This document shows, piece after piece, positions 8,798 to 16,523 of a DNA stretch of 35,290 bases. The notes under the pieces were generated by a model, which was not told where the DNA came from, ran no database searches, and saw nothing but the letters and a program-made list of their open reading frames with translations. A program made the position numbers and the translations under genes. Every line of letters begins with the position of its first letter. Within the stretch, counting starts at the first letter, position 1. Source of the DNA: an uncultured delta proteobacterium (GTDB lineage Bacteria; Myxococcota_A; Polyangia; Haliangiales; Haliangiaceae); assembly GCA_900696455.1 (NCBI GenBank), contig CAADGB010000490.1, forward strand, positions 1 through 35,290, given 5' to 3'.

Positions 8798-9882
8798 TGC
8801 CCACGCGCAAGCTGGTCACCCGCTACGAGGACGACCTGCGGCTGTTCCCCGACCTGTGGCACAAGGTCGGGCTCGGGCTCGGCCTGGCGATCGTGCTGCT
8901 CTTCCCGTTCTGGGTCAGCGCGTCGTGGCTCACGGTCGGCAACCACGCGCTGGTCGCGATCGTCGGCGCCGTCGGCCTGATGGTGCTGACCGGCTTCGCC
9001 GGCCAGATCAGCCTCGGCCACGCCGCGTTCCTGGCCATCGGCGCGTTCACGACCGCGGTGCTGGGCGAGCGCTGGCAGGTCCCGTTCTGGCTGTGCCTGC
9101 CGGCCGGCGGCGCGGTGGCGACCGCGGTCGGCGTGGCCGCCGGCCTGTTCGCGCTGCGCCTGCGCGGCCTGTACCTGGCCATCGTCACGCTCGGCCTGCT
9201 CTACCTCGTCGCCCACACCCTCGAGTCGTATCCGTCGCTGTCGGGCACCGGCGGCGCCAAGAGCGTCGGCATGTACGTGACGTTCGGCCAGTCGCCGGCC
9301 GAGATGCGCGACGTCTACGAGAAGATGGCGTACGGCCCGGTCATCCTCGACTGGGACCAGAAGCTCTACTTCATCTTCCTGGTGGTGGCGGTGCTGGTGG
9401 CGTGGGCGGCGCGCAACCTGACCCGCTCCAACGCCGGCCGCACGATGATGGCGGTGCGCGATCAGGACCTGGCCGCGGCCGCGCTCGGCGTCAACCCGGT
9501 GCGGGCCAAGCTGCTGGCCTTCGCCACCTCGTCGTTCATCGCCGGCGTCGCCGGGGGCATGTTCGCGCTGCAGCAGCGGACCGTGACCGTCGAGTACTTC
9601 AACCTCCAGATCAGCGTCGAGTACGTGGCCATGATCGTGCTCGGCGGCATCGGCACGGTGTGGGGCGCGGTCGCCGGCGCCGTCGCCTTCGTCATCCTCG
9701 GCAAGCTGATGCAGACGCTGGCTCCGTCCCTGCCCTACATCGGCCAGCTCCCCACCGGCCTCCAGACCGCGGTGCTGTTCTCGATCCTGGTCATCGTCGT
9801 CCTCGTGATCGAGCCGCTCGGCCTGTTCGGCCTGTGGCTGCGGGTCAAGCGCTACTTCCTCGCCTGGCCGTTCCGCTACTGA
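8797..9882 (+). CDS. livM: LivM-type ABC transporter permease
   Basis: A 361-residue second permease of the importer. MVLTGFAGQISLGHAAFLAIGAFTTAVL, LRGLYLAIVTLGLLYLVAHTLESY and RDQDLAAAALGVNPVRAKLLAFATSSFIAGVAGGMFALQQ are LivM hallmarks. VEYVAMIVLGGIGTVWGAVAGAVAFVILGKLMQ is the conserved C-terminal membrane segment. The GTG start overlaps the livH stop. Last gene of the operon; it converges with the 5'-nucleotidase gene, and a short GC-rich hairpin lies in the 31-bp gap. The order is binding protein - livF - livG - ligase - livH - livM. Confidence 0.92.
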   Translation: MPTRKLVTRYEDDLRLFPDLWHKVGLGLGLAIVLLFPFWVSASWLTVGNHALVAIVGAVGLMVLTGFAGQISLGHAAFLAIGAFTTAVLGERWQVPFWLCLPAGGAVATAVGVAAGLFALRLRGLYLAIVTLGLLYLVAHTLESYPSLSGTGGAKSVGMYVTFGQSPAEMRDVYEKMAYGPVILDWDQKLYFIFLVVAVLVAWAARNLTRSNAGRTMMAVRDQDLAAAALGVNPVRAKLLAFATSSFIAGVAGGMFALQQRTVTVEYFNLQISVEYVAMIVLGGIGTVWGAVAGAVAFVILGKLMQTLAPSLPYIGQLPTGLQTAVLFSILVIVVLVIEPLGLFGLWLRVKRYFLAWPFRY

Positions 9883-9887
9883 CGCCG

Positions 9888-9902
9888 GCGCCCGTCGGGC
9901 GC
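9888..9902. terminator. Possible bidirectional terminator hairpin (no T-tract)
   Basis: GCGCCCG (9888-9894) and CGGGCGC (9896-9902) form an inverted repeat between the convergent stops of livM (9882) and the 5'-nucleotidase gene (9914). There is no run of T on either strand, so intrinsic termination is uncertain. Confidence 0.3.
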
Positions 9903-9913
9903 GCCGGGCGGGT

Positions 9914-11933
9914 TCAGGGCAGCCGGGTGATGCGGCCGGTGGCCGGCGGCGTCAGCGGCGAGTGCGCGGCGAGGTAGGCCTCGAGGGCGTCGATGTCGAG
10001 CGGGCCGGCGACGCGGTCGGTGCCCTCGACCAGGACGGCGAAGCCGTCGCCGCCGCCGGCGAGGAGGGCGTTGACCGCGATGCGGTAGGTGGCGGTGGGG
10101 ACCACGGGCGCGCCGCCGATGCGGATCGACGACGGCGCGACGCGGTCGCCGATGGCGCGGCTGGCGTCCCAGGTGTAGGTGAAGCCGGCCGACGGCTGGA
10201 GGATGTTGGCGCGCTCGGCGCCGCCGACCAGCGACCACTGCTGCTCGAGCATGAGCTCGAGCTGGGCGCCGGTCACGGTGAGGGTCATCATCGTGTTGCC
10301 GAAGGGCTGGACCGCGAACAGCTCGCCGTAGGTGGCCTCGCCCGGCTGCTCGCCGCCGGCGATGGTGGCCGCCAGCAGGTCGGCGCGGACGCCGCCCGGG
10401 TTCATGAAGGCCGCCACCGCGCCGTCGGCGCGCGCGCCGGCGAGCTGGGCGTCGGCGATCACCAGGCCCATGGTCGACTCGCCGGCCGGGGTCAGGGCGC
10501 GGGTCAGGTCACCGGCGACGCGACCGGCGACGCGGTTGGCGAGGGGGGCCGCCAGCGCCTCGTAGCGCTCGATCAGCGCGGTCTGGGCGGCGTCGCGCTC
10601 GACGGTGCGGGTGACGATCACGTTGTTGGCGGTCATCGTGCGCGGCTCGCCGGTGAGCTCGTCGAGCTCGAGGTCGATGTCGGTCACCAGGCGGCCGGCG
10701 TGGGCGGCGCTGGTCACCAGGCGGCCGTCGAGCTCGCAGGTGTGGGCGGCGTTGGTGTGGCCGGTGACCACGACGTCGACGGCGGGGTGGAAGCGCTGGA
10801 CGATCTCGAACACCGGGCCGGAGATGCCCGCGCACTCGTTGTAGAGGCCGGTGGCGGCGCCGCCCTCGTGGAGGAGGACGACGATGGTCTCGACGCCGCG
10901 CGCCCGCAGGAGCGGCACCAGGGCGTTGACGGTGTCGGCCTCGTCGGCGAAGCGCAGCCCGCGGGTGCCCTCCTGGGTGGTGACCAGGGGCGTGCCCTCG
11001 AGCGTCATGCCGATGAACGCGACCCGGGCCCGGCCGAAGCGGCGGATGGTGAAGGGCGGGAGCACCGTGGCGCCGGTGGCCTCGTCGGTGACGTTGGCGG
11101 CGAGGTAGGCGAACGCCGCGCCGGCGAAGCCGTCGCCGTCCTGACAACCGTCGACCGGGTGGCAGCCGCCGTACTGCATGCGCCACAGCTCGTCAATGCC
11201 CTCGTCGAACTCGTGGTTGCCGACGCCGGCGATGTCGAGGCCCATCAGGTTCATCGACTCGATCGTCGGCTCGTCGTGGAACAGCGCCGACACCAGCGGG
11301 GTGGCGCCGATGATGTCGCCGGCGGCGACCACCAGGGTGTTGGGGTTGGTCGCGCGCAGCGCCTTGATGTGGGTGGCCATGAACTCGGCGCCGCCGGCGT
11401 CGACCGGGCCGGCCGCGGTCACGATGCGGCCGCTCGAGCCGCTGGGCGGGCGCAGGTTGCCGTGGAAGTCGTTGAACGCGAGGAGCTGGAGGGGCACGGT
11501 GCCACACGCGAACTCGGGGTGGCGGGCGGCGTGGTCCCGCAGCCGGGTGAAGGCCTGACGGCCGACGTGCTTGACGGCGTCGAGCTGACGGAGGTCCCGG
11601 AACCAGCCGTCGTCGTCGGTGTCGATCACGCCGTCGGGGCCCTGGCGGTGGGCGACGATGTGCTGGGCGGCCAGCCGGTTGAGGCGGACGCCGTGGTCGA
11701 GCAGGTCGAGGTCGCCGAGGGTCGCCAGCTTGAGGATCGCGCAGGCCTCGGGCGTCCCGTCGGCGATCCCGTAGGCGTCGTCCTTGCCGTCGACCAGGAA
11801 GTCGTCGTCCTCGCCGTCGAGGGGGTCGTCGTCGTCGCCTCCGGCGCAGGCCGGGACGAGCGCGGCGGCGGCGAGGAGGGCGGGGATCAGCGGGCGGCGG
11901 GCGAACGGGCGGAGGGAGCGGGGGGGGACGCAT
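9914..11933 (-). CDS. UshA-like 5'-nucleotidase / metallophosphoesterase lipoprotein, start frameshifted at a C8 tract
   Basis: The body is a bifunctional 5'-nucleotidase-type protein that would dephosphorylate nucleotides outside the cytoplasm. The metallophosphoesterase domain shows LLAFNDFHGNLRP, VVAAGDIIG, GVGNHEFDEG and VVVTGHTNAAHTC. The 5'-nucleotidase C-terminal domain shows MNPGGVRADL and YGELFAVQPFGNTMMTLTVTGAQLELMLEQQW. Upstream in the same frame is a lipoprotein signal (RRPLIPALLAAALVPACAGG) and an Asp-rich tether, but that frame has no ATG or GTG before the signal. ATG 11933 (minus), preceded by GGAG, is in another frame and is joined by an eight-C run (plus-strand G8, 11920-11927). 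One base fewer gives MRPPRSLRPFARRPLIPALLAAALVPAC. Either a sequence error or a phase-variable tract; the first intact in-frame start (GTG 11629) would lack export. Confidence 0.8.
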
Positions 11934-12047
11934 GCGTGGCGACTCCGGTTGGCGGGTTGGTGAGCGCCGGCACGCCGGGAGCACGCCTCGTGCCACGGCC
12001 CGACCCCGAGGATCCGCGCACTTGCCCGTGGCGCCCGGGCCGGACGG

Positions 12048-12066
12048 CTGTCGCGCGCAACGACAG
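12048..12066. promoter_or_regulatory. Inverted repeat upstream of the 5'-nucleotidase gene
   Basis: CTGTCG (12048-12053) and CGACAG (12061-12066) with a 7-nt centre lie about 115 bp upstream of the probable nucleotidase start, in the stretch between it and the tandem repeat. It could be an operator or a short hairpin; no regulator is identified. Confidence 0.25.
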
Positions 12067-12098
12067 TAGCCAGGCACCGCGGGCCGCCCGGCAGTCGT

Positions 12099-12256
12099 CA
12101 GCTCGCGTCCGCCACCCGCCCGCTCGCGTCCCGTCCCCCGCCCGCTCGCGTCCCGTCCCCCGCCCGCTCGCGTCCGTCACGCGCCCGCTCGCGTCCATCA
12201 CCCGTCGGCTCGCGTCCGTCACGCGCCCGCTCGCGTCCATCACCCGTCAACTCGCG
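12099..12256. repeat. 21/22-bp tandem repeat array, about 7.5 copies
   Basis: Consecutive units share the core GCTCGCGTCC (plus strand). There are five 21-bp units, two identical 22-bp units, and a final partial unit that runs into the 3' end of the hemerythrin gene. Within the array a 42-bp dimer (units ending GTCACGCGCC and ATCACCCGTC in turn) occurs twice. Read on the minus strand the units next to the gene encode a heptapeptide of the type V-T-D-A-S-G-R in the same frame as the hemerythrin ORF, after its stop codon. Repeats abut without spacers, so this is not CRISPR. Confidence 0.85.
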
Positions 12257-12801
12257 ATGCGAGCGGCGGCGTAGCGGTCGGCGAGGGTGTCGCCCAGCGC
12301 CTCGAGCCGGCGGGCGGCGTCGCCGTCGGCGGGGACGACGAGGTCGAGGGCGGCGAGGTCGTCGGCGCCGACGAGCTGCTCGGCCATCGGGTAGAGGACG
12401 TTGTTCTCCTTGTGGATGTGATCGGTGAGCAGGCGGACGTAGGCGGGCACGGCCCTGGCCAGGGCGACCAGGTCGGGGCCGACCAGGGGGCCCCGGCCGG
12501 CGGCGAGGTCGGCGAGCACCGCGACGTGGCCGCGGCCGACGTCGTGGTCGTGGCGCATGCAGCCGATGGGACCGGCGTCGCGGGGCAGGCCGGCCCGGAT
12601 CATGGCCTCGAACAGGTGGTCCTCCTCCTTGTGGTGGTGGACGCCATCGACGTACTCGCGCAGGTACGTGACGAACTGTCCGAGGATCGGACGTGGCGCC
12701 GGGTCGTCGACGACGTGGTAGGCCGCGAAGTCGTGGAGGGCGCCGAGCACGCGGCGGATGTGGACGTGCTCGGCGACGAGGGTGGTGAGGAGCTCGCTCA
12801 T
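12247..12801 (-). CDS. Hemerythrin-like (HHE domain) protein
   Basis: A 184-residue four-helix protein with the metal-ligand pattern of hemerythrin HHE domains: EHVHIRRVL (His12/14), HHHKEEDHLFE (His55-57 with Glu), RHDHDVGRGH (His84, 86, 92) and DHIHKENNVLYPMAE. Such domains bind a di-iron centre and act in oxygen, nitric oxide or redox sensing and in iron-centre repair (family knowledge). The start is placed at ATG 12801 (MSELLTTLVAEH), where family similarity begins; a longer frame reaches 12930 but adds only Arg/Pro-rich sequence. It diverges from the MbnP-like gene. Its TGA lies inside the first unit of the tandem repeat, at the triplet where another unit carries CGA. Confidence 0.85.
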   Translation of the reverse strand: MSELLTTLVAEHVHIRRVLGALHDFAAYHVVDDPAPRPILGQFVTYLREYVDGVHHHKEEDHLFEAMIRAGLPRDAGPIGCMRHDHDVGRGHVAVLADLAAGRGPLVGPDLVALARAVPAYVRLLTDHIHKENNVLYPMAEQLVGADDLAALDLVVPADGDAARRLEALGDTLADRYAAARIAS

Positions 12802-12916
12802 CGCCGGCCAGCCTGCCCGGGCGAAGCGGGCGCGACCTGATCCGGCGTCAAGTCGGCGCCGCGGTGCGCAATCCCACCGCATGGGGCGCGCCGCCGCCGG
12901 GACCAAGCTGCCGGGA

Positions 12917-12936
12917 GGTGCACGACGCACCGGAGG
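12917..12936 (+). promoter_or_regulatory. Small hairpin and strong Shine-Dalgarno before the MbnP-like gene
   Basis: GGTGC (12917-12921) and GCACC (12927-12931) form a 5-bp stem with a 5-nt loop directly abutting GGAGG (12932-12936), which sits 5 nt before ATG 12942. The SD fixes this start. The adjacent hairpin could modulate initiation; that part is inference. Confidence 0.4.
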
Positions 12937-12941
12937 ATCTC

Positions 12942-13760
12942 ATGCGTACGACCGGACGTACTCCCCGCCCCCTCGCCCTGGCCTGCCTCGGCGCGACCTC
13001 CCTGCTCGCCGGCCTCGTCGGCTGCGGCGACGACCACGATCACGGCGACGACGTCGACGCCCGTCCCGCCGACGCCGCGCCCGGCAGCGGCGCGGTGACC
13101 GTGGCCTTCGCCCACCGGGTCGGCGGCGACGCGGTGCTGATGGGCACCGACACGCCGTACCTGAACGCCGCCGGCGACGCCTTCGGCGTGACCGTGGTGC
13201 GTTACTTCGTCAGCGACGTCAGCCTCCACTTCGCCGACGGCTCGCGCTGGGACGCCCCCGGCCCTCGCTACGTCGACCACGAGCTGACCGCGACCCTGAC
13301 CCAGCTCCTGGCCAGCGACGTGCCGACCGGCGCCCTGGCCTCGGTGTCGTTCGTGATGGGGCTGCCGCCGGCGCTCAACACCAGCGGGCGCTTCACGGCC
13401 CCGCCCGAGTCGCTGATGGAGTGGCCGGAGATGATGGGCGGCGGCTACCACTACCTGAAGTTCGAGGGCCGCTACCTCAACGAGGCCGGCGAGCCGTTCC
13501 CGTACCGCGCCCACAGCGGCGGCCTCGACGGGGTCGACTACTCGTTCGCGGTCTCGCTCGACGCCAGCGGCCGCGCCGTCGAGGCCACCGGCACCACGCT
13601 CACCCTGGTCATGAACCTCGAGCAGTGGTTCACGGCGCCCCACACATGGGACCTCGACGACTACTTCAACGCCGCCCAGCCCGGCATCATGCGCAACGCC
13701 ACGGCCCAGGCCGAGCTCCAGGCCAACGGCGCCACCGTGTTCGCGCTGGGGGCGCCGTGA
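12942..13760 (+). CDS. MbnP-like copper-binding lipoprotein
   Basis: A 272-residue exported protein resembling the MbnP family (the 'metallo-mystery pair' partner of a di-haem enzyme). The lipoprotein signal RPLALACLGATSLLAGLVGCG places Cys28 at the mature N-terminus, followed by a metal-binding-looking DDHDHGDDVDA stretch. Family-like segments are VTVAFAHRVGGDAVLMGTDTPYLNAAGDAFGVTVVRYFVSDVSLHF, LPPALNTSGRFT and MEWPEMMGGGYHYLKFEGRY. In studied MbnP proteins the partner MbnH oxidises a Trp to kynurenine, completing a copper site; which Trp would serve here is not clear. A strong SD supports ATG 12942. Its TGA overlaps the GTG of the MbnH-like gene, so the two are co-translated. Confidence 0.78.
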   Translation: MRTTGRTPRPLALACLGATSLLAGLVGCGDDHDHGDDVDARPADAAPGSGAVTVAFAHRVGGDAVLMGTDTPYLNAAGDAFGVTVVRYFVSDVSLHFADGSRWDAPGPRYVDHELTATLTQLLASDVPTGALASVSFVMGLPPALNTSGRFTAPPESLMEWPEMMGGGYHYLKFEGRYLNEAGEPFPYRAHSGGLDGVDYSFAVSLDASGRAVEATGTTLTLVMNLEQWFTAPHTWDLDDYFNAAQPGIMRNATAQAELQANGATVFALGAP

Positions 13761-14737
13761 GCGGCGCGGGCCCGACGGCGGGCGCGTGGATCGGGGTCGC
13801 CCTGCTGGCGGTCGCGGCCTGCGCGACCGACGACGGCCCGCGCTCGGTCGATCACCTCATCCCGCGCGGCTTCCCGCCCATGGTCGTGCCCGACGACAAC
13901 CCGTCGACGGTCGAGGGCATCGCCCTCGGCCGCCAGCTCTACTACGACCAGCGGCTGTCGCCGCAGGGCAACCGGGCGTGCGCCGACTGCCACGATCAGG
14001 CGCGCGCCTTCACCAGCCCGACCGCGCCCGGCGTCCTGCCCCACATCAACCTGGCGTGGTCGCGCAACTTCCTGTGGGACGGCCGCTTCGAGGGCACGCT
14101 CGACGAGGCCATGATCATGGAGGTCGAGGAGTTCTTCGTCACCGACGTCGAGCGCCTGAAGCAGCCCGACCTCGAGGCGATGTTCGCGGCCGCGTTCGGC
14201 ACCCCCGAGGTGACGACCCACCGGGCGGCCTACGCCCTGGCCCAGTTCCAGCGCACGATGGTCTCCGGCGACTCGCCGTTCGATCGCTACGCCGACGGCG
14301 AGCTGACCGCGCTCGGCGCCGCCGAGCGCCGCGGCCTCGAGCTCTTCTACAGCGAGCAGGGTGAGTGCTTCCACTGCCACGCCACCCGGCTCCTCACCGA
14401 CAACCAGTTCCACAACATCGGCCTCGACGCCGCCGTCGCCGGCACCGGCCGCGGCGTGGTCACCGGGCGCGCCCTCGACGACGGGCGGTGGAAGACGCCG
14501 ACCCTGCGCAACGTGGCGATGACCGCGCCCTACATGCACGACGACCGCTTCGCCACCCTCGAGCAGGTCGTCGACTTCTACAGCGACCAGGTCGTCGACT
14601 CGCCCACGCTCTCGACCCTGGTCCCGGTCGGCGGCTACCGCCTCAGCGCCGACGAGAAGGCCGACCTCGTCGCCTTCCTGCGCGCGCTCACCGACGAGCG
14701 CTTCCTCGCCGATCCGGCGCTGGCGCCGCCGCCGTAG
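13757..14737 (+). CDS. MbnH-like di-haem cytochrome c peroxidase/MauG-family protein
   Basis: A 326-residue protein with two c-type haem motifs, CADCH (75-79) and CFHCH (204-208), on the bacterial di-haem peroxidase/MauG scaffold. Conserved family segments are IALGRQLYYDQRLSPQGNRACADCH, LAWSRNFLWDGRFEGTLDEA, and TPTLRNVAMTAPYMHDDRFATLEQVVDFY. The N-terminus has a hydrophobic stretch ending VAACAT, a probable lipobox with Cys22. The protein is only about 325 aa and pairs with an MbnP-like gene through a 4-bp GTGA overlap, so I favour the MbnH subfamily (post-translational oxidation of the partner) over a peroxide-scavenging CcpA. Activity is inferred. Confidence 0.85.
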   Translation: MSGAGPTAGAWIGVALLAVAACATDDGPRSVDHLIPRGFPPMVVPDDNPSTVEGIALGRQLYYDQRLSPQGNRACADCHDQARAFTSPTAPGVLPHINLAWSRNFLWDGRFEGTLDEAMIMEVEEFFVTDVERLKQPDLEAMFAAAFGTPEVTTHRAAYALAQFQRTMVSGDSPFDRYADGELTALGAAERRGLELFYSEQGECFHCHATRLLTDNQFHNIGLDAAVAGTGRGVVTGRALDDGRWKTPTLRNVAMTAPYMHDDRFATLEQVVDFYSDQVVDSPTLSTLVPVGGYRLSADEKADLVAFLRALTDERFLADPALAPPP

Positions 14738-14962
14738 CCCTCCGGCTCAGGCACCGGCGCCGGCCGACAAGAAGGCGCTCAAGGGCACGGGCACATTCCC
14801 CTTCTCGGGCTCTGCGGGCTCTGCTGCTCGGTCATCGAACCCGCGCCGGTCAGGCAGCAGCCGCGCGCGACCCGCTAGACGTGGAGGAGAGCCGTAGAGC
14901 GCGAAGGTCCATGCCCATGCTATGAATCGGCGAGTTCGTAGCGCCGCAGCCAGCAGCATCTC
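14738..14962. other. Gene-free stretch with short repeats, left edge of the lower-GC segment
   Basis: No convincing gene. It holds a motif AAGGG-12 nt-CCCTT-like (about 14781-14803, also rich in GGGCAC) and a 9-bp direct repeat GGGCTCTGC twice in tandem (14807-14815, 14816-14824). Base composition falls from about 14880 onward. It could be the degenerate border of an inserted segment; no transposase or terminal repeat is identifiable. Confidence 0.4.
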
Positions 14963-16369
14963 ATGGAGATAGCTTCGACAGACAATCACAGCGTCCCCGT
15001 TGATCGTGCGCCTCTCAAGATCTTGCTTGGTACCTGGCTTCTTGTCGTGCTGTACGCATATCCGGGGTACCTGAACTTCGATGCCGCCGACCAACTTCTA
15101 CAGGCGCGCAGGGGAGTCTATGGGGATTGGCATCCGCCTCTGATGGCAGCCTACTGGCGGGTGCTCGAACTGATCTTTCGTGGTCCTGTGGCGATGCTGG
15201 TGGTGCAGGTCACTCTCTTTCTATGGGGCCTCTACCGACTGCTTCGTCTGCGGCTGGCCCCTCGGACGGCAGCGTGGGTGGCGGCGGGGCTGATGCTGTT
15301 TCCGCCGATCCTGACGCCGATGGCGCCGGTGTGGAAGGACGCTCAGATGGCGGCGTTCCTGTTGGCGGGCCTTGCGCTGCTTCTCGAGCCCGAGCCCCGC
15401 TGGGGCCGCAGGGCGCTTGGTTGCCTCCTCTTGATGTTTGCCTGTGGCGTTCGGGACAACGCGCTGGCGGCCCTCCCACCGCTTTGTGTCCTTGTCGCCA
15501 CTCGGTCGGAATTTCGCAGTCGTCTCGCTGGTTTCGCCTTGCTCATTGGACTCATCGTCGTTCCGCCGGCTACGGCCTTCCTAATCAATCACGGACTGGC
15601 CGGTCAGCGAACCAACCCGTGGGCCCGCAGCGTCGGACCGATGGACTTGATTGGGATCGTGTGTCTGGCAGACCCGATCTCCGACGCCGAGCTCAAGCGC
15701 GATCTTGAAGGAACAGGCTATGCCGATGACATCACGGAGGGAATTCAGCGCAGGTTCTGTGCTGCATACTCGTCACGAGACTGGTTTGGGACAGGCGTCA
15801 TCTTCAACGAAATGCCTAGTAGCGAGCAGGTTGCTGCTCGCCATCGAGCGTGGCGGGTGCTCGTGCGCAAACATCCGTCAGCGTACCTGTCCCATCGGTC
15901 ACGAGTCATGGCGGAAGTTCTGGGGCTTACCGACGCCGAACTCTGGGAGCCTGTCTGTCAGAACAGCGCAATCGAAGATCAGTACATTCGACTTCGGCAC
16001 TTCACGACGCCGTCCTATCTCCAGAAACGCCTGGGTCGTGCGTTTGGCTCGCTAAGTCGAACGATGGTGTACCGACCGTGGGTCTACCTCGCGCTCTCCG
16101 TGGTGTTCCTTGGGTGGGCGGCGTGGCGACGCGATGGCCTTGTTGCTGCATTGGTCGCAAGCGGTCTATTGTATCAGAGCAGCTTCTTTGTCGGAGCGGC
16201 GGCTCCCGACTTCCGATACTCACACTGGATGATCACACTCTGTTGCCTCGCCGCTGCCTTGATCGTTGCGGATCGGCTGAGCTTGCGCCACCGGCCTCAC
16301 GCCACCGCTCCTCCAGACACTTCGCGAGAAGACCCTTCCAAGGCATCAGGAAGTCGAGCAACGTCGTAG
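14963..16369 (+). CDS. Polytopic membrane protein, GT-C glycosyltransferase-like, on lower-GC DNA
   Basis: A 468-residue protein with about ten hydrophobic segments (for example ILLGTWLLVVLYAYPGYL, VAMLVVQVTLFLWGLYRLL, FAGFALLIGLIVVPPATAFL-like, WVYLALSVVFLGWAAW and LCCLAAALIVADRL). The first periplasmic loop reads NFDAADQLLQARRGVYGDWHPPLMAAYW. An acidic residue plus DWHPP after the first helix resembles lipid-linked-sugar GT-C transferases and DUF6020-type proteins; this assignment is tentative. Codons such as CTT, TTG, TCT and GCA are frequent, unlike the GC3-saturated neighbours, which suggests horizontal acquisition. No good SD precedes ATG 14963. A perfect hairpin lies 41 bp after the stop. 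It may modify a cell-surface glycan. Confidence 0.6.
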   Translation: MEIASTDNHSVPVDRAPLKILLGTWLLVVLYAYPGYLNFDAADQLLQARRGVYGDWHPPLMAAYWRVLELIFRGPVAMLVVQVTLFLWGLYRLLRLRLAPRTAAWVAAGLMLFPPILTPMAPVWKDAQMAAFLLAGLALLLEPEPRWGRRALGCLLLMFACGVRDNALAALPPLCVLVATRSEFRSRLAGFALLIGLIVVPPATAFLINHGLAGQRTNPWARSVGPMDLIGIVCLADPISDAELKRDLEGTGYADDITEGIQRRFCAAYSSRDWFGTGVIFNEMPSSEQVAARHRAWRVLVRKHPSAYLSHRSRVMAEVLGLTDAELWEPVCQNSAIEDQYIRLRHFTTPSYLQKRLGRAFGSLSRTMVYRPWVYLALSVVFLGWAAWRRDGLVAALVASGLLYQSSFFVGAAAPDFRYSHWMITLCCLAAALIVADRLSLRHRPHATAPPDTSREDPSKASGSRATS

Positions 16370-16410
16370 GTGCCCGCGCCCGCGCCCAGGCCCTCGCGTC
16401 TTCCGAGCGC

Positions 16411-16442
16411 GAGCGCGCACCGTCATCGAGATGACGGTGCGC
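16411..16442. terminator. Perfect 14-bp-stem hairpin, probable terminator or mobile-element remnant
   Basis: GCGCGCACCGTCAT (16411-16424), loop CGAG, then the exact reverse complement (16429-16442). It lies 41 bp after the stop of the lower-GC membrane protein gene and ahead of the GFA-fold gene. No T-run follows on the plus strand, so it would be a non-canonical terminator; it could also mark the right edge of an inserted segment. Confidence 0.5.
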
Positions 16443-16483
16443 GGCTCCTGCCACTGACCCTCCGGAGGATCGGTTGTCGAAAC

Positions 16484-16501
16484 CTGACACAAGGCTGTCA
16501 G
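16484..16501. promoter_or_regulatory. Palindrome upstream of the GFA-fold gene
   Basis: CTGACA (16484-16489) and TGTCAG (16496-16501) with a 6-nt centre lie 22 bp before ATG 16524. The position and symmetry suit an operator for the single downstream gene. No matching regulator is identified. Confidence 0.4.
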
Positions 16502-16523
16502 CGGCCTGGGGCACGGTCGGGGC

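Noticed and set aside
12099-12256. Possible CRISPR array
   Set aside because: Units of 21-22 bp are contiguous with no spacers and no cas genes are present.
9962-12274. Long plus-strand open frame (770 codons) over the 5'-nucleotidase and tandem repeat
   Set aside because: Mirror of the real minus-strand gene; no family motif, biased composition.
14747-15094. Minus-strand ORF of 115 codons ending GNVPVPLSAFLSAGAGA
   Set aside because: It overlaps the membrane-protein start, has no SD and no recognised domain; the striking peptide probably reflects a repeat motif in the DNA.
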